From contig UWYS01000031.1 of the NCBI GenBank assembly GCA_900291925.1, forward strand, positions 1 through 64,000: a DNA stretch of 64,000 bases, given 5' to 3'. This stretch comes from Thecaphora thlaspeos. Lineage: Eukaryota > Basidiomycota > Ustilaginomycetes > Urocystidales > Glomosporiaceae. Both the position numbers and the translations under genes were made by a program. A model generated the notes under the pieces. The model was given only the letters and a program-made list of their open reading frames with translations, ran no database searches and was not told the DNA's origin. This document shows positions 44,626 to 64,000 of this stretch, piece after piece; position 1 is the stretch's first letter, and each line of letters begins with the position of its first letter.

Positions 44626-47401
44626 AGTTCATTTAAATAGAATTGCTTTTAACTAATAAAAGAATCAGTACTTTATAGTATATAAAAATATAATTTGTTC
44701 TATTTACCTATATAGATAAAGACGATAACTCTTAAAGTAAAAACCATCTCTTATAACATACTTATTTAGAATAATAAAAATATCTACATATTTAGTAAAT
44801 AAATAATAACAATGCTTTAGAAAACAGATATAAAACACGTAAAAGATATAATAAGATTAATCCAATATTCTAAATAATGAGAGAAGAAGAAAAAAATGGT
44901 CTAAAAGATTACCGGCATTTTTATTTTTAAAATAGGTGCCTTCCTGAAAAAGAAAGATTTCTTTTTTTATTTTCTACTTTTTTATTTTCTACTTTTTTTA
45001 CGTTTATTTTCTGATTGAAAAGTACAATAAAAATAGTTTTTTAAAGCGTGATTTTTAACTATTCGAATAATAAACAGATAAATAGTCGAGTTTATCTTTC
45101 TTTTATATACTATACACATTAATATAGTATTAAGAATAAAAGGCTTACGTTAATACCTCCTATACAAAGTTCAGCGAGATAATTAACATTTTTACTTATT
45201 AATCGGTATGACAAGTACCATATACATATAAAAGGTATATTACAAACTCTCTTGATTCGATGTAATGAAAAAAAGAAATATATATGTATTTTCATTTTTA
45301 TTCTAAAAAATACGAAAGAAAATATCGAAAGGAAAAAGGGGATAATAAATAGAATAAAATTACGTAAGTGTGTAAAAATAGTTATTTTTTTTTTCTTAAT
45401 TAAGAAAAAAGGAAATGAATTATTCGGTAAACATTAGATACCAGATAGTGTGCTGTTGCAAAAAATTATAGCACCAGTACAATCAGGTAACTCCAACGTT
45501 TTTGGTATTTAACTAGGCACAGACACAGATAAGTTATAAAGGCCATAGGGCTCAGAACATATAGAATCCAGAAGACTATTACTATTTGCATTTACGCTGT
45601 TTTGTAAAAAATCTTTCTTTCTTAAATAAAACTATAAACAGATTTAATTGCTTATAGCAGTTTAGCCGAGTCTACAACTGAAAGTTGTGAGTGGTTTTCC
45701 AGATTAGGAAGATTGTTAGGAATATCCGTATCATTTACGACAAGCTCAAGATCTTTAAATCGACTTCATCCCTCACTCCTTGAATTCGATCTCCCGTTAC
45801 GTTATCGTAATCCATTTTTTCAACATTTTTAGCTGCGCTGTTGTGGCTCCAAGGATGCGGTAGTTTCGGTGTATCTAGTACAAACTTTTAAAAACTTAGG
45901 TCATCCTCTAGTGCTGTATTAATATTATTAAACACTTTTATAACGGATTTACACGTTCGCCGCGCGTCTTTGAACATTGTTTGATTATTTCGCAGTGTTT
46001 CAAAAGCACTGATATAATCCTCATTTATTTTACTCTTAATATCTTGCCGACGTTTTACCTGCGTATTTTTTCTGTTTAATAGGACCGCTTTATAAAAGCT
46101 AATTAGCTTTTGCATAGTTAGTTCAGTAAATACGTTCTTACTTTCGCCTATTGTTTTTATCACTTAAATAGAAAATAGTGTACCGCGACTATGTAGTGTG
46201 TCGTTTAAAAGTATGACTCAGAATCGTATGGTGAATACTGATTTGTGAATTATAACTACGAAAAACTATAAAAAGAGTACAAACACGATTATTTACCCGT
46301 GTTTTAATAGTTGATTCATTAACTGAAGATGTTGTTGATTCCGTTTTAAGCCACTTATCCAGCAGATCGCTGTTGTATTATTTTTATTTGATAGTTGAAG
46401 CATATTAAATAACAAAAAAAAAATTTGGATCTATACCTAACCATATTAAAAACATTAATTCTATTACAAATAGTGTTAGCTTTACTGATTTTTACCTACA
46501 TCTTTATTATAATTAAACCGTTTTTAGATTAATAGATAACTTTTAAAGTAAAAACCATCTCTTATAACATACTTGTCTATATTGTTGGAAAAACATCTAT
46601 TTAATAAGAATAATAATTAATTATTACAGATTATAATTAGTCCGACACTATAAACAATGAGATAATAAGAAAAAAAGAAAAGTGGAGTAAAAATAGGCCA
46701 TCTACCTATATTAATCGAATTTTTCATGGATTTTTTTGTATTTTCACAGCTATTAAATTATAAAGCAGAAAAGAATAGTATTTTTCAAACATCCAAAATC
46801 TGTTGATTTTTAATAGTGTTATAGTTAGGCATCGATAAATATTCTTGAATATTTAGAGTAAATATTTTTGTAGGGGCCTATTATAAGTAATTAGTATTAA
46901 TATTACAAAGTAACTAATACCGAAAAGAAAAAAGGGAAACTGATTTAATAATCATAGAGAATTCTATTTCTGTAAGTAGTTGTATTAATATAAGTAATTC
47001 CCTATGTTTTTCAAGATAGAAAAGGGCACCCCGCCGAACAGGTAACGAACGAATCTCGGATTGTTGTAATATTTACCGCAAATATTCTAAACTAGGTATA
47101 GGGCAGTAGAAAAATAAAAAAAAGTAGATGGCAATAAAAAAATAGAATTCCGAAACGACGAAGGTCTTTTTTATAAGCCCCAAAACTTGTTAACAATGAA
47201 TACAGTGAGATAACTTAGAAAAGGTAGAAACCCATTTAATTAGTACCTCATATACACCACGAATAATCTATCGACTATGTTCATCTACTAAATATACTCT
47301 ATTATAAACATCTGCACCAGATAAAAATAAGAAAAAAACAAAAACAAAAAAATAAGAAAAGTAGATATAGAGCACATAATATATAGAATAAAAAGAAAAA
47401 T
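44626..47401. other. Decayed sequence, possible hypothetical frame
   Basis: No recognised gene. On the minus strand 45888-46163 is a 91-codon Lys/Arg/Asn-rich frame beginning at GTG (KTIGESKNVFTELTMQKL), with coding-like pieces upstream in other frames (LDKWLKTESTTSSVNES at about 46290-46370). It looks like a broken protein of unknown family. AT-rich and poly-pyrimidine stretches elsewhere. Confidence 0.4.
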
Positions 47402-47404
47402 TAT

Positions 47405-47565
47405 GAGCTATGGAATGGTGTAGGTGAATCTAGTGACGCTGTGTGAGATTCCGGAAGAATGCGGTTTACCATTTACAAGGATATCGTAGATGATGTAACC
47501 AAATAGAACAGTAGCGAAATCACACATCCGTGCATCAGGGTAATCTGGAATACGTCGAGGCATGA
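47405..47565 (-). pseudogene. cox1: cox1 3'-end fossil
   Basis: Minus strand [11 protein letters not shown], then [16 protein letters not shown] and TRFTYTIP, aligning to the last exon of cox1 (50122-50390) with several deletions. Frame broken. Immediately upstream (47566-47790) is a group I intron remnant, so the fossil carries an intron at the [10 protein letters not shown] position, which the live cox1 lacks. Confidence 0.85.
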
Positions 47566-47790
47566 ATTTATTCGGTCCTTAACTTCTTATTATCACTAAT
47601 AAGTTTAGACTATGTTATCTTTTATATCCAATAGAATATAAAAGCGGATTATTGTTAGTGCAACTCACCGATTAGTCGTTGAACTTTCTTAAACCAAATA
47701 CATTTAGTATACACCTATTTAAGTTTAGCTGCAAGTTGTCTTTTATCTATGACATAAAAAAGAGATCCTAGCAATTCACCGGTTTGGGTT
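47566..47790 (-). other. Group I intron remnant beside the cox1 fossil
   Basis: Minus strand shows GTGAATTGCTAGGATCTC, TTGCAGCTAAACTT, GTTCAACGACTAATCGGTGA, TTGCACTAACAATAATCCGC and ACATAGTCTAAACTTATTAG, the same core as the nad3 and cox1 introns. The exon on its 5' side is not recognisable. Confidence 0.75.
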
Positions 47791-48772
47791 CATAACGGAC
47801 ATCAAAAAATGTTCCAACGGAATATAGTATACATAAATAAGGCAGACTATTTGGACAGTAAAAAGAATGGGTTTAAATAGATCGGTATATCTTTCATTGA
47901 ATAGAGTTAGATATTTCTTAGGGCTCGATAAATTTTAGACAGAAATAAATACGTACAACAAATAGTACACTAGTAAAAGCAAGATAAAATTGTAGTGTCT
48001 TATAGCAATTAAAAAGACCATTGTAAACATTATTACCGTTCTAAAAATTGCGATAAAAAATGTGTATTTTATTTTTAGAATCTTCTTAAACAACATAGAA
48101 TAGTGTAATAGGTAGAATAATAAAACAAAATACCCATTGAGACGGTCGCATCATAAATTATTGCCATATCCCCAAAAAATAAAAAAAAAAATAAATTAGA
48201 CAAACAATTAGTAGAAAATGAGCGATTTCATAGAATACACAAATATATCAATACGACGTAATCAATCTTTTTTTTAACCCGATTTTTAACTATTTGAATA
48301 ATAAACAGATAAATAAAGATACAAACCCGCAAAATTTATTATTTGTAGAAATTGTTCGCAATCCGGCATATGTGAATAGTATTCTGCAGAAATAGAATCT
48401 GTAAAAAAGATCGTCAATCATTGATTCAATAAATGAGAAAAAAGATTTCTCGGATTATTAATATTGAACTTATCGGGATTAATTTCCATATGCGATTTAG
48501 CTACCTTATCAAATCGCGGTGGATTTTTTGATACTTTATCAAGAATACCGCTTTAACACGGGGCATAGACGCAATAGCTTGTGCGGACGTGAAATCTTTG
48601 TTATAGAACGTTAGTATTTTTAACACTATTCCTATGGTAGTTAGTCCTACTGCTATAGCTTGTTGCTTTTTTTAAAAGAGCCCTTTACCTTATTCGTCTG
48701 GACTATGAATAGTAAAATCTTTATAAACAGTTGGATTTGATACAGGTTCAACACTCCTAGATTTTTACATGC
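47791..48772. other. Decayed sequence
   Basis: No gene. Minus-strand coding-like piece around 48500-48650 (LKILTFYNKDFTSAQAIASM) without assignment. Confidence 0.35.
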
Positions 48773-49054
48773 TTCATTTCCTGTTACTTGTACTAGATTA
48801 TAGATCTTTTCAAATTGTGTTAGTCCTGTGTAACTATAGATTAGGGCTGTACCTAGTAGAATAAGAGCCCGTAGAATTAGAGCACCGATACAGTTGTAAC
48901 ATGGAATAGTCGATACGGAAGCTAGTGCTTCAACATGTAGACCGTTAAAAGCGAGTAGAGCGGAGTAAATTAGAACTACAGATGTAATCCGATTAAATAG
49001 ACTTGGAGAAAAGAGGAATTTGTACTAGTTGTGATATTAGACCAATTGAAAGCG
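48773..49054 (-). pseudogene. nad2: Inverted nad2 5' fossil
   Basis: The minus strand matches nad2 25862-26010 ([34 protein letters not shown]), then jumps to short pieces and to nad2 about 26360-26455 ([27 protein letters not shown]). Internal deletions remove about 300 bases. It is in inverted orientation relative to the live gene and has the tRNA-Gly copy upstream at the same spacing. Confidence 0.88.
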
Positions 49055-49208
49055 GCTATTTAACCTCTATTTTTAAATCCGATTTATTTTAGAACGCGTT
49101 CATTTTCATTTTTTCTAAAAAACGAGGAATAAAAGTACCGGATATTTTTATGCCCCGCTACTTACTATATTTAGAATAGTTTTATAAATGGCGTTTATTT
49201 TCTAGATT

Positions 49209-49280
49209 TAAGCGTATTCGGAATCGAACCGAAAATATGAGAGTGGAAGTCCCAAGTTTTACCAATTAAACTATACGAGT
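49209..49280 (-). pseudogene. trnG: tRNA-Gly (UCC) pseudogene
   Basis: Identical to trnG (25637-25708) through the D, anticodon and T arms, but the acceptor has become ACTCGTA/TACGCTT with two mismatches. Belongs to the same inverted duplication as the nad2 fossil. Confidence 0.8.
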
Positions 49281-50097
49281 TATTATTCCTATAGAATAAT
49301 TTAACATTAATATTATTCTAAAAAATATTGGTAACCTTATATAAGTTATATATATTAAAAAAGCGAAAATAAAAATAGAAATAATACAATCAAAAAAAGA
49401 AATCTTTTTTATATAATACCATAAAAAATAGTACTAAAGAATAGTCTAATAAAAAGTAGCAGTAAAAAGTAATAAAGATAATGGTTAGCAGAGTGATTCG
49501 AAGAGGCCGCAATTAAAGCGTATCTTTTAGAATAGTAAAAATAAAAACGGGTTTTGTAGTGTACATATACTTATTCTATATTTAAGCCTTAAACTGAACT
49601 TTTTCTAAAAAGTTATATGTTTTTCGGATAGGGAAAAACATAGAGCTAAAAAAAATATCCATGAAATTATTCTTGTTGTACTATTTTTTGGATTTTATTG
49701 GGATTATTAAATGCCTAATTTTTATTGGGGCCTAGCAGAATGGCCCAAAACTATGTTGAGTCATTAAAAAAGACTATTCTAAAAATTCTGAAAAGAATAC
49801 AAAAGATCTTTCAATTTTAAGGGCACAAAAATGCATAGGACAGGATTACTGTATACGTTTTTATTCTGCGCACAAGTAAAATAACCCGTTACAAGAATAA
49901 AGGTTATAACTGCTTACCCATATGCACCTATTATTATATATATATAATATATATACGATAAAGACGTTAAGATCTGCATAATACGTAAAAAGAATAATAA
50001 GTAAAAAGAATAATAAGTAAAAGAATAATAAGTTAAAAAGAATAATAAGTTAAAAATAGTTACAAGAAAAAGGGGGTAATTGCATAATTCTTTAAAA
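49281..50097. repeat. Spacer with 16-bp tandem array
   Basis: No gene. From about 49985 to 50055 a unit like AAGTAAAAAGAATAAT repeats about four to five times. The C-rich cox1 motif is at 50067-50076. Confidence 0.65.
50067..50076 (-). promoter_or_regulatory. C-rich 3' motif of cox1 (CCCCCTTTTT)
   Basis: Minus strand, 21 bases after the cox1 TAA. Confidence 0.6.
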
Positions 50098-58847
<8,750 letters not shown>

Positions 58848-59069
58848 AGTTTGATACTGTGATATTAACTCCTCAATGTATTCCTTTTATCATAAGACTT
58901 AGTGTAAAGTTTATTATTCTACCTTATTTATAGGATACTTTACTTAAATAAATAAGATTATTACTTAGTAAAAAATATTTCATTTATTAAACTTATAAAA
59001 AGGAGAAAAAACTATCTTGATTTTTATAATAACTATATTTTCTATAAATAGACTATCCTATTTAATATA

Positions 59070-59158
59070 CGGACAAAAGGAGATTCGAACTCCTAAGGAA
59101 TGGTTTAATCTTCCAGACAATTAGCAATCGCCTACACTTCGCCAATAGCGGTTTGTCC
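59070..59158 (-). tRNA. trnS: tRNA-Ser (GCU)
   Basis: Class II. Perfect acceptor GGACAAA/TTTGTCC, anticodon stem GGCGA/TTGTC with loop TTGCTAA (GCT), long variable arm, T-arm AGGAG-TTCGAAT-CTCCT. Confidence 0.92.
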
Positions 59159-59375
59159 TAGTAACCTATATAATAAAGGTTTTTCGGCTCGCGAGTAAAA
59201 ACTTTCAATACCTTATTATAAAAAAGGGACGGCGTGTTCGGCGAAGCTGCGCTGGCGCAGAACAAGCCGAAAAATACTTTTTCAAACCAAAACAATTTAA
59301 GTACGTTTTTTGCTTTAACTATAAGTTATTTATTTCTATATATATTATATAGGATCCCTGTGATATATGGTTATA

Positions 59376-59447
59376 GAGGATATAACTCAATGGTAGAGTG
59401 TGGTACTTTTAATACCAAAGTTGTAGGTTCAAATCCTACTGTCCTTA
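59376..59447 (+). tRNA. trnK: tRNA-Lys (UUU)
   Basis: Acceptor GAGGATA/TGTCCTT (two G-U pairs), D-stem ACTC/GAGT, anticodon stem TGGTA/TACCA, loop CTTTTAA (TTT). A GC cluster (59233-59268) lies just upstream. Confidence 0.92.
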
Positions 59448-59956
59448 CTATAAAGACAAGATAGATAGTACATTTCACATAGAACAATTCGTGGTTTATT
59501 GTTATAACTTAAACAGCATAAATGAGAAATTGTATTAAAGCCATTTTTATTTTAGGCTATTTTTCCTATCCTTATCCGATTGTTCTGCGCTCTTCCGAAT
59601 AAGCGCTCCGCGCGAACATAGACGATAGGAAAAAATAAAAATAAGATAGCGTATAAAAATTTTTTAGAATTCTCCTGATAATATAGTCCAGTTTTTATAA
59701 AGACCTCTATTATTACTTTAATAATATTCTATACTCTTTTTACAGAAAGGTTTCTTACTTGTTTGAACTCGTTTTTCAGAGCGCGCGATAATATAAAGAT
59801 ACCAAAAACATAAGGGCCCCCTAATTAAATTCAATATTCTCTTTCTTATCTGCACTTTTACAATCTTCAATTAGTAGGACTTATCTATGTAAAAAATCGG
59901 CTTTTAATATAAAAAATAATTCTTTTTAATTATATCTTAATTAACCATTATTTAAT
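59448..59956. other. Spacer trnK-trnQ
   Basis: No gene. GC-rich segment at about 59580-59625 (TTCTGCGCTCTTCCG..GCTCCGCGCGAAC). At 59776 a segment CAGAGCGCGCGATAAT-AAAGATA repeats that at 11523. Confidence 0.5.
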
Positions 59957-60027
59957 CTAGGATGGATTGAATCGAACAATCATTATCACTACCAAAAAGT
60001 GACGTCTTGCCATTAGACGACATCCTA
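59957..60027 (-). tRNA. trnQ: tRNA-Gln (UUG)
   Basis: Perfect acceptor TAGGATG/CATCCTA, anticodon stem TCACT/AGTGA, loop TTTTGGT (TTG), T-arm GATTG-TTCGATT-CAATC. Confidence 0.93.
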
Positions 60028-60469
60028 TTTATTTGTTATACAAATACACTTACTATACATATATTAATACATTTTTCGAATTATTTCCAAAATTTAAGAA
60101 AAATGCATTCGGCGCGGGATCATTGCAGCGCGGCTTCTAATCTATTTTTACTATTTTTGCTAGTATTGTTATACTAATTATAAAAAAATAACTTTGCTGA
60201 TTATTTGCTCAATACAAACATAATCCGTTCAATTTTAGAATTCAATTCTAAAAAAGTACTTTTTAGAAATCAGTAACTCACTTAATTGCTACGGTTTTTA
60301 ATAGCATTTTTAAATCTTTACATTCAACATTGTTCTAGAGTTATACTCGCTTATAAATAGTATACTTATACTTTATTATTATATAGCAGTTATTTATTTC
60401 ACGGCTCCTTTTTCCTTTAGGATAAGAAAATTAACGTAGATACTTTATAAACTAAAAAAAAGTTTTGTT
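60028..60469. other. Spacer trnQ-trnT
   Basis: No gene or strong repeat seen. Confidence 0.5.
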
Positions 60470-60540
60470 TGCCGACTACTAGAATCGAACTAGTGCCAAG
60501 TAATTACAAGTTACCTATTCTACCATTAAACTAAGTCGAC
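60470..60540 (-). tRNA. trnT: tRNA-Thr (UGU)
   Basis: Acceptor GTCGACT/AGTCGGC (one U-G), anticodon stem GGTAA/TTACT, loop CTTGTAA (TGT), T-arm ACTAG-TTCGATT-CTAGT. Confidence 0.92.
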
Positions 60541-60831
60541 TTTAGTTAAAAGATTTTTCTTTATTTTTACGGCCTATCTTTAATTTTCCTAATCCACCTA
60601 TATGGATAGAGTCGAACAGTCTTTCCTTTCTATGAAAAACCACTTTTTACGCTCTTTTTCCCCTATCCACCGAAATTAACAAAGGAAAAACGAAAACAAA
60701 AAAAAAATTGGTTCTATTTTTATTACCTCTTCTAATTTATCAGAAAATAATAGAATAGAGACGCATCTATATGTTTTTCTCTCTAAAAAGGCGCAAAAAT
60801 GCGATTTATTTGTGCTAGTTTAATAAGCCCA

Positions 60832-60902
60832 TGATCTCTAGGAGAATCGAACTCCTATTAGTAAAGTGAAGATCTACAGTTTTACCGTTAAACTAAGAGA
60901 CC
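60832..60902 (-). tRNA. trnE: tRNA-Glu (UUC)
   Basis: Acceptor GGTCTCT/AGAGATC, D-stem GTTT/AAAC, anticodon stem GTAGA/TTTAC, loop TCTTCAC (TTC), T-arm TAGGA-GTTCGATT-CTCCTA. Confidence 0.9.
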
Positions 60903-61027
60903 ATATATTCTGTATTCTTTCTGGTTTTCGTTCTAATTTTAGAATCCTATTTTTTCAGAAGGGCAAAAATATGTTTTTTATTTCCACTTTTTAATTATTA
61001 TAGCTTTAATTCCGTTTTTCATTTTTG

Positions 61028-61098
61028 AGTACATTCCAGGATTCGAACACTGGTCTAGCAGGACATGAGTCTGCTGTGCTACCTTTACACTAAAGTAC
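61028..61098 (-). tRNA. trnM: tRNA-Met (CAU), second copy
   Basis: Anticodon arm GCAGA-CTCATGT-CCTGC gives CAT. Acceptor GTACTTT/AATGTAC with one mismatch; D-stem and T-stem each slightly imperfect, ends uncertain by one base. It is one of two CAU tRNAs in the window; a lysidine-type Ile role cannot be excluded. Confidence 0.82.
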
Positions 61099-61917
61099 TT
61101 TTAGAATAAAAAATAGATAGTTTAGTTAACAACTTTTTAATTATTTATATTATAAATAGAAGAAACAATTAAAAAAGAGACTAGTAATTAATAAAGGTTA
61201 AAAACACTACAATAAAAATATTGGTATCTTTTTATAAAATCTGCTATTTTCCCTATTTTCTCCGCGCGAATTTTTGGGGGCCTTTTTTTAGTTTAGTTAT
61301 TCGGTTTAATACTAGTTAGTGTACCCATGTTTCCAGTACCTATATGAATAGATAAATGCCTTGCAGGACCCTATTTTAAGTGGCAGAGTTATACAAGCCC
61401 TAATCAAATCGAAGATTTGAGAATAATAGGCAAAATTTATTTAGAATATAAAAATACTAAAGAAATATTTAGTTGGATTATAAAAATAATACAGTAGTAC
61501 GTACATATATTAATACGTAGATAGTATACATCAAGTATTAAGAATAAATATATGACGAGAATTTATTCTTTTATTAATACACGTTCGTTTTCGATTTGTA
61601 CTTTTCTTTTTTTAATAATAAATAAGTAAAATCTCTTTATAGTCAATAGATTACAAGATGTCTTATCTAATCCATTAGTACTTTTGTAATTACGCATCTT
61701 ATTAAATACCATCTATTAACAATCAAATAAATTTAATTATGCTAATAGTGCAAATAAGTTTACGGCATCGATTGTTCAATCTATTCTAAATTTTCTAAAT
61801 AGTATTAATTAAAATAAGATGTCTTCTAAATTTTTTCTAAACTTTTCAGAATGGTTTAGCACAACAATACAGTCTATAACTCTCTTAAATATTTCTTTTT
61901 TATTGTTAAAATAGTTT
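61099..61917. other. Spacer with atp9-leader duplicate and hairpin repeat
   Basis: At about 61329-61367 lies a segment (TGTTTCCAGTACCTATATGA and following bases) identical over about 39 bases to the sequence upstream of atp9 (8520-8558); partial similarity extends to about 61300. The hairpin repeat AATCAAATCGAAGATTTGAG is at 61402-61421. No gene. Confidence 0.6.
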
Positions 61918-62004
61918 CGGACGCGGGGAGATTCGAACTCCCGGTCTCAAATTGAGACGCCTAGACTCAAGCCAGGTACATTAAACCAACTCTGCCACAC
62001 GTCC
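61918..62004 (-). tRNA. trnS: tRNA-Ser (UGA)
   Basis: Class II. Acceptor GGACGTG/CGCGTCC (one U-G), anticodon stem CCTGG/CTAGG, loop CTTGAGT (TGA), variable arm CGTCTCAATTTGAGAC, T-arm GGGAG-TTCGAAT-CTCCC. Confidence 0.94.
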
Positions 62005-62898
62005 GGTATTATTTGGGTAGTACCTAAGTTTTCCGACTCTAAAAAATTAGGACGTAAAATAATATAGAAAATTCTTTCTTTAATAAGGAAAAAATAACGC
62101 TAATTTATTAGGGCGAGAAATTAGCACTTTAAAGCACCCTTACCTATATTATTAATAATCTTCTACTTATTTATTTTTTTTTAATAAGTTTATTTTAGTA
62201 AATAAACTTTTTACAAAAATTACTTTTTAATCTTTTGTTAAAGTATATTCTATATTCATCTATTTATTATTTGGTAGTTTCAATTCAATTTTTTTTTTGA
62301 ATACTGCACTATTCTGTTTATTCACTGCGCTTATTTGTTTTTTTTTTCCTTTGGAAAAATGCATCGTAGATTAAATTAAGGAACATTTTACTAAGATTCA
62401 GTAACTGTATACTACTATACTTTATTTTTAGAATATAATTTTATGTATATAGGTGTAGGTAGGCGTAATACACATTATATACTAGTGTATTTTCTTACCT
62501 TTTTTAAAGCAATCAATTTATAACCATCTTATCATATGGTTTGTTTATAGTATAACTTGTGTACTAAATGTTTAAAACAAAACATACTATCTAATCTAAA
62601 TAGGTATAATAATAGTAAATTTATTGCGTCTTTTTTTATAAAAATATCGAAATTTTATAACGACCGTAATTGAATGCATTCTTTTATCGTTCTTATTAAA
62701 AATGGATATTTTTTAAGGCTTTTCTAAATAACTATATTGTAAATCTAAAATAGATAAAGTACAACAAGAAACTAACTAATTGATGTCTGATTAAGATTAG
62801 GCTACTGATATAATATATATCCAGTATTAGATAAAACAATTTATCTAAGTACCCGTACGATCTATAAATATACGATCCATTTACATTTTTATTTATCA
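62005..62898. other. Spacer before cox3
   Basis: AT-rich (long A and T runs). No gene or clear repeat. Any cox3 leader signals would lie here; I see no motif I can name. Confidence 0.5.
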
Positions 62899-63744
62899 AT
62901 GAACACACGAAACACAAACGTACAAACACTATCACGAACACAATTTCAATTCCAGCCATTCCATCTAGTTACACCTAGTCCATGGCCACTACTAACATCA
63001 TTTGCACTACTAATTCTTACATCTTCAGCAGTAATGTACTTTAACGGTTACGCTAACCCTCTAGGAGGTTCAGGTCTACTACTAGTAGGAATCGGTCTAA
63101 CTACTACAGCTGGTGCTATGGCCCTATGGTTCCGAGACGTAGTTGCGGAAGGAACATTTCTAGGAGACCATACATTCCTAGTACAAAAAGGAATTACAAT
63201 GGGAGTTGCACTATTCATTATTAGTGAGGTATTCTTCTTTATTAGTATTTTCTGGAGTTATTTCCATTCTAGTCTTTCTCCAACTGTTGAACTAGGTGCT
63301 CAATGGCCACCAGTGGGTATTGACACTATCAATGCCTTTGAACTACCACTACTTAATACTGTGCTTCTGCTATCATCAGGTGCTACAATTACATATTCGC
63401 ACCATGCACTAATTCAAGGTAACCGACGAGGTGCTCTAGTTGGTGGACTGCTAACACTAGTATTTGCAACTCTATTTACTATCTGTCAAGGTATTGAGTA
63501 CTACAATGCACCATTTACAATTTCTGATGGTGTATATGGAAGTACATTCTTCTTTAGTACTGGAACACATGGTATTCACGTAATTCTAGGAACAATTTTT
63601 CTAGCAGTAGGTATCTACCGAATGCTTAACTACCATCTAACAGATCACCACCATCTAGGATTTGAAGGAGCTATTCTATATTGGCACTTTGTTGATGTAG
63701 TATGGCTATTCCTATTCGTAACAGTTTACTGGTGCAAATCATAA
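62899..63744 (+). CDS. cox3: Cytochrome c oxidase subunit 3
   Basis: Seven-helix core subunit of complex IV, 281 codons from ATG. N-terminus has FQFQPFHLVTPSPWPLLTSF; later FFISIFWSYFHSSLSPTVELG, WPPVGI, GFEGAILYWHFVDVVWLFLF. The usual ending VYWWGS reads VYWCKS-TAA here, so the last three residues are atypical. The C-rich motif follows 6 bases after the stop. Coding-like but broken sequence continues to the window end. Confidence 0.97.
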   Translation: MNTRNTNVQTLSRTQFQFQPFHLVTPSPWPLLTSFALLILTSSAVMYFNGYANPLGGSGLLLVGIGLTTTAGAMALWFRDVVAEGTFLGDHTFLVQKGITMGVALFIISEVFFFISIFWSYFHSSLSPTVELGAQWPPVGIDTINAFELPLLNTVLLLSSGATITYSHHALIQGNRRGALVGGLLTLVFATLFTICQGIEYYNAPFTISDGVYGSTFFFSTGTHGIHVILGTIFLAVGIYRMLNYHLTDHHHLGFEGAILYWHFVDVVWLFLFVTVYWCKS

Positions 63745-63749
63745 TTTAA

Positions 63750-63757
63750 CCCCCTTT
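63750..63757 (+). promoter_or_regulatory. C-rich 3' motif of cox3 (CCCCCTTT)
   Basis: Just after the cox3 TAA. The remaining 240 bases to the window edge contain short frames (LSSHAVIAKQTLIKI) without assignment. Confidence 0.55.
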
Positions 63758-64000
63758 ATTTCTATTTATTTATCTAATAACTGCAATGAACACTATTATT
63801 ATTAACCTTATTCAATAACTACAAAATGATTCTAATCTACTTGTACCTATCACAGAACTAAGTAGTCATGCTGTAATTGCTAAGCAAACACTAATTAAAA
63901 TAATTTAATCTGGACCTATTTTTTTAGAAATGATTATGTAAAATATAATACAGAAGTATTTGCTTATCTAAATACAGATAGTATGCTAGTACAATCAAAT

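Noticed and set aside
60601..60640. Possible extra tRNA T-arm (GAGTCGAACAGTC)
   Set aside because: No acceptor or anticodon arm can be built around it.

Overview
This window is part of a large, AT-rich, intron-loaded fungal mitochondrial genome. It carries nad1, nad2, nad3, nad4, nad6, cox1, cox2, cox3, atp6, atp8, atp9, a free-standing rps3, a split large-subunit rRNA (rnl) and 20-plus tRNA genes on both strands. I see no nad4L, intact nad5, cob, rns, trnI, trnD or trnL(UAA). The full molecule is therefore almost certainly longer than 64 kb, and nad5 may lie just outside the left edge. I cannot name the species. Three traits recall what is known of fission yeasts and their relatives (Taphrinomycotina), although nad genes are present here: a tRNA-Trp with a CCA anticodon, one in-frame UGA at the conserved Trp of rps3, and a C-rich motif at mRNA 3' ends.

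Layout. 1-5.1 kb is decayed sequence including a nad5 3' fossil. 5.1-9.3 kb is a tRNA cluster (H, M, R, L, W, C) with split atp9 on the minus strand. 9.3-12.6 kb is decayed ORF sequence, followed by nad6 (minus). 14.15-21.96 kb is rnl with four group I introns and one ORF-less group II intron. 22.5-38 kb (plus) is trnP, trnN, rps3, trnG, nad2-nad3 (overlapping by 1 nt), nad4, atp6, trnV and cox2. 38.4-43 kb is nad1 and trnA, trnF, trnY. atp8 (minus) is at 44.5 kb. 45-49.3 kb holds relics, including a cox1 3' fossil and an inverted nad2/trnG fossil. 50.1-58.8 kb is cox1 (minus; 8 exons, 7 introns). 59-62 kb is a tRNA cluster (S, K, Q, T, E, M, S). cox3 ends the window.

The most striking theme is at gene 3' ends. 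Almost every protein gene is followed by a CCCC(C)TTTT motif. In nad6, cox2, nad1 and nad4 no stop codon precedes it, and the frame runs through the motif into sequence with different codon use. Downstream of nad3, nad4, cox2 and nad1 lie relics of homing endonucleases (GIY-YIG, and one LAGLIDADG), and downstream of nad3 and nad1 also displaced copies of the host gene's own 3' end. This looks like repeated invasion of gene 3' ends by free-standing homing endonuclease genes that brought replacement C-termini. One intron endonuclease (cox1 intron 7) is still intact; every other endonuclease seen is broken.

Intergenic DNA is full of dispersed short elements: GC-rich palindromes (one inserted in frame in nad2), two hairpin repeat families, a 44-bp repeat and several short tandem arrays. 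Core genes spell leucine almost only with CTN codons, which gives a useful test of what is really translated.
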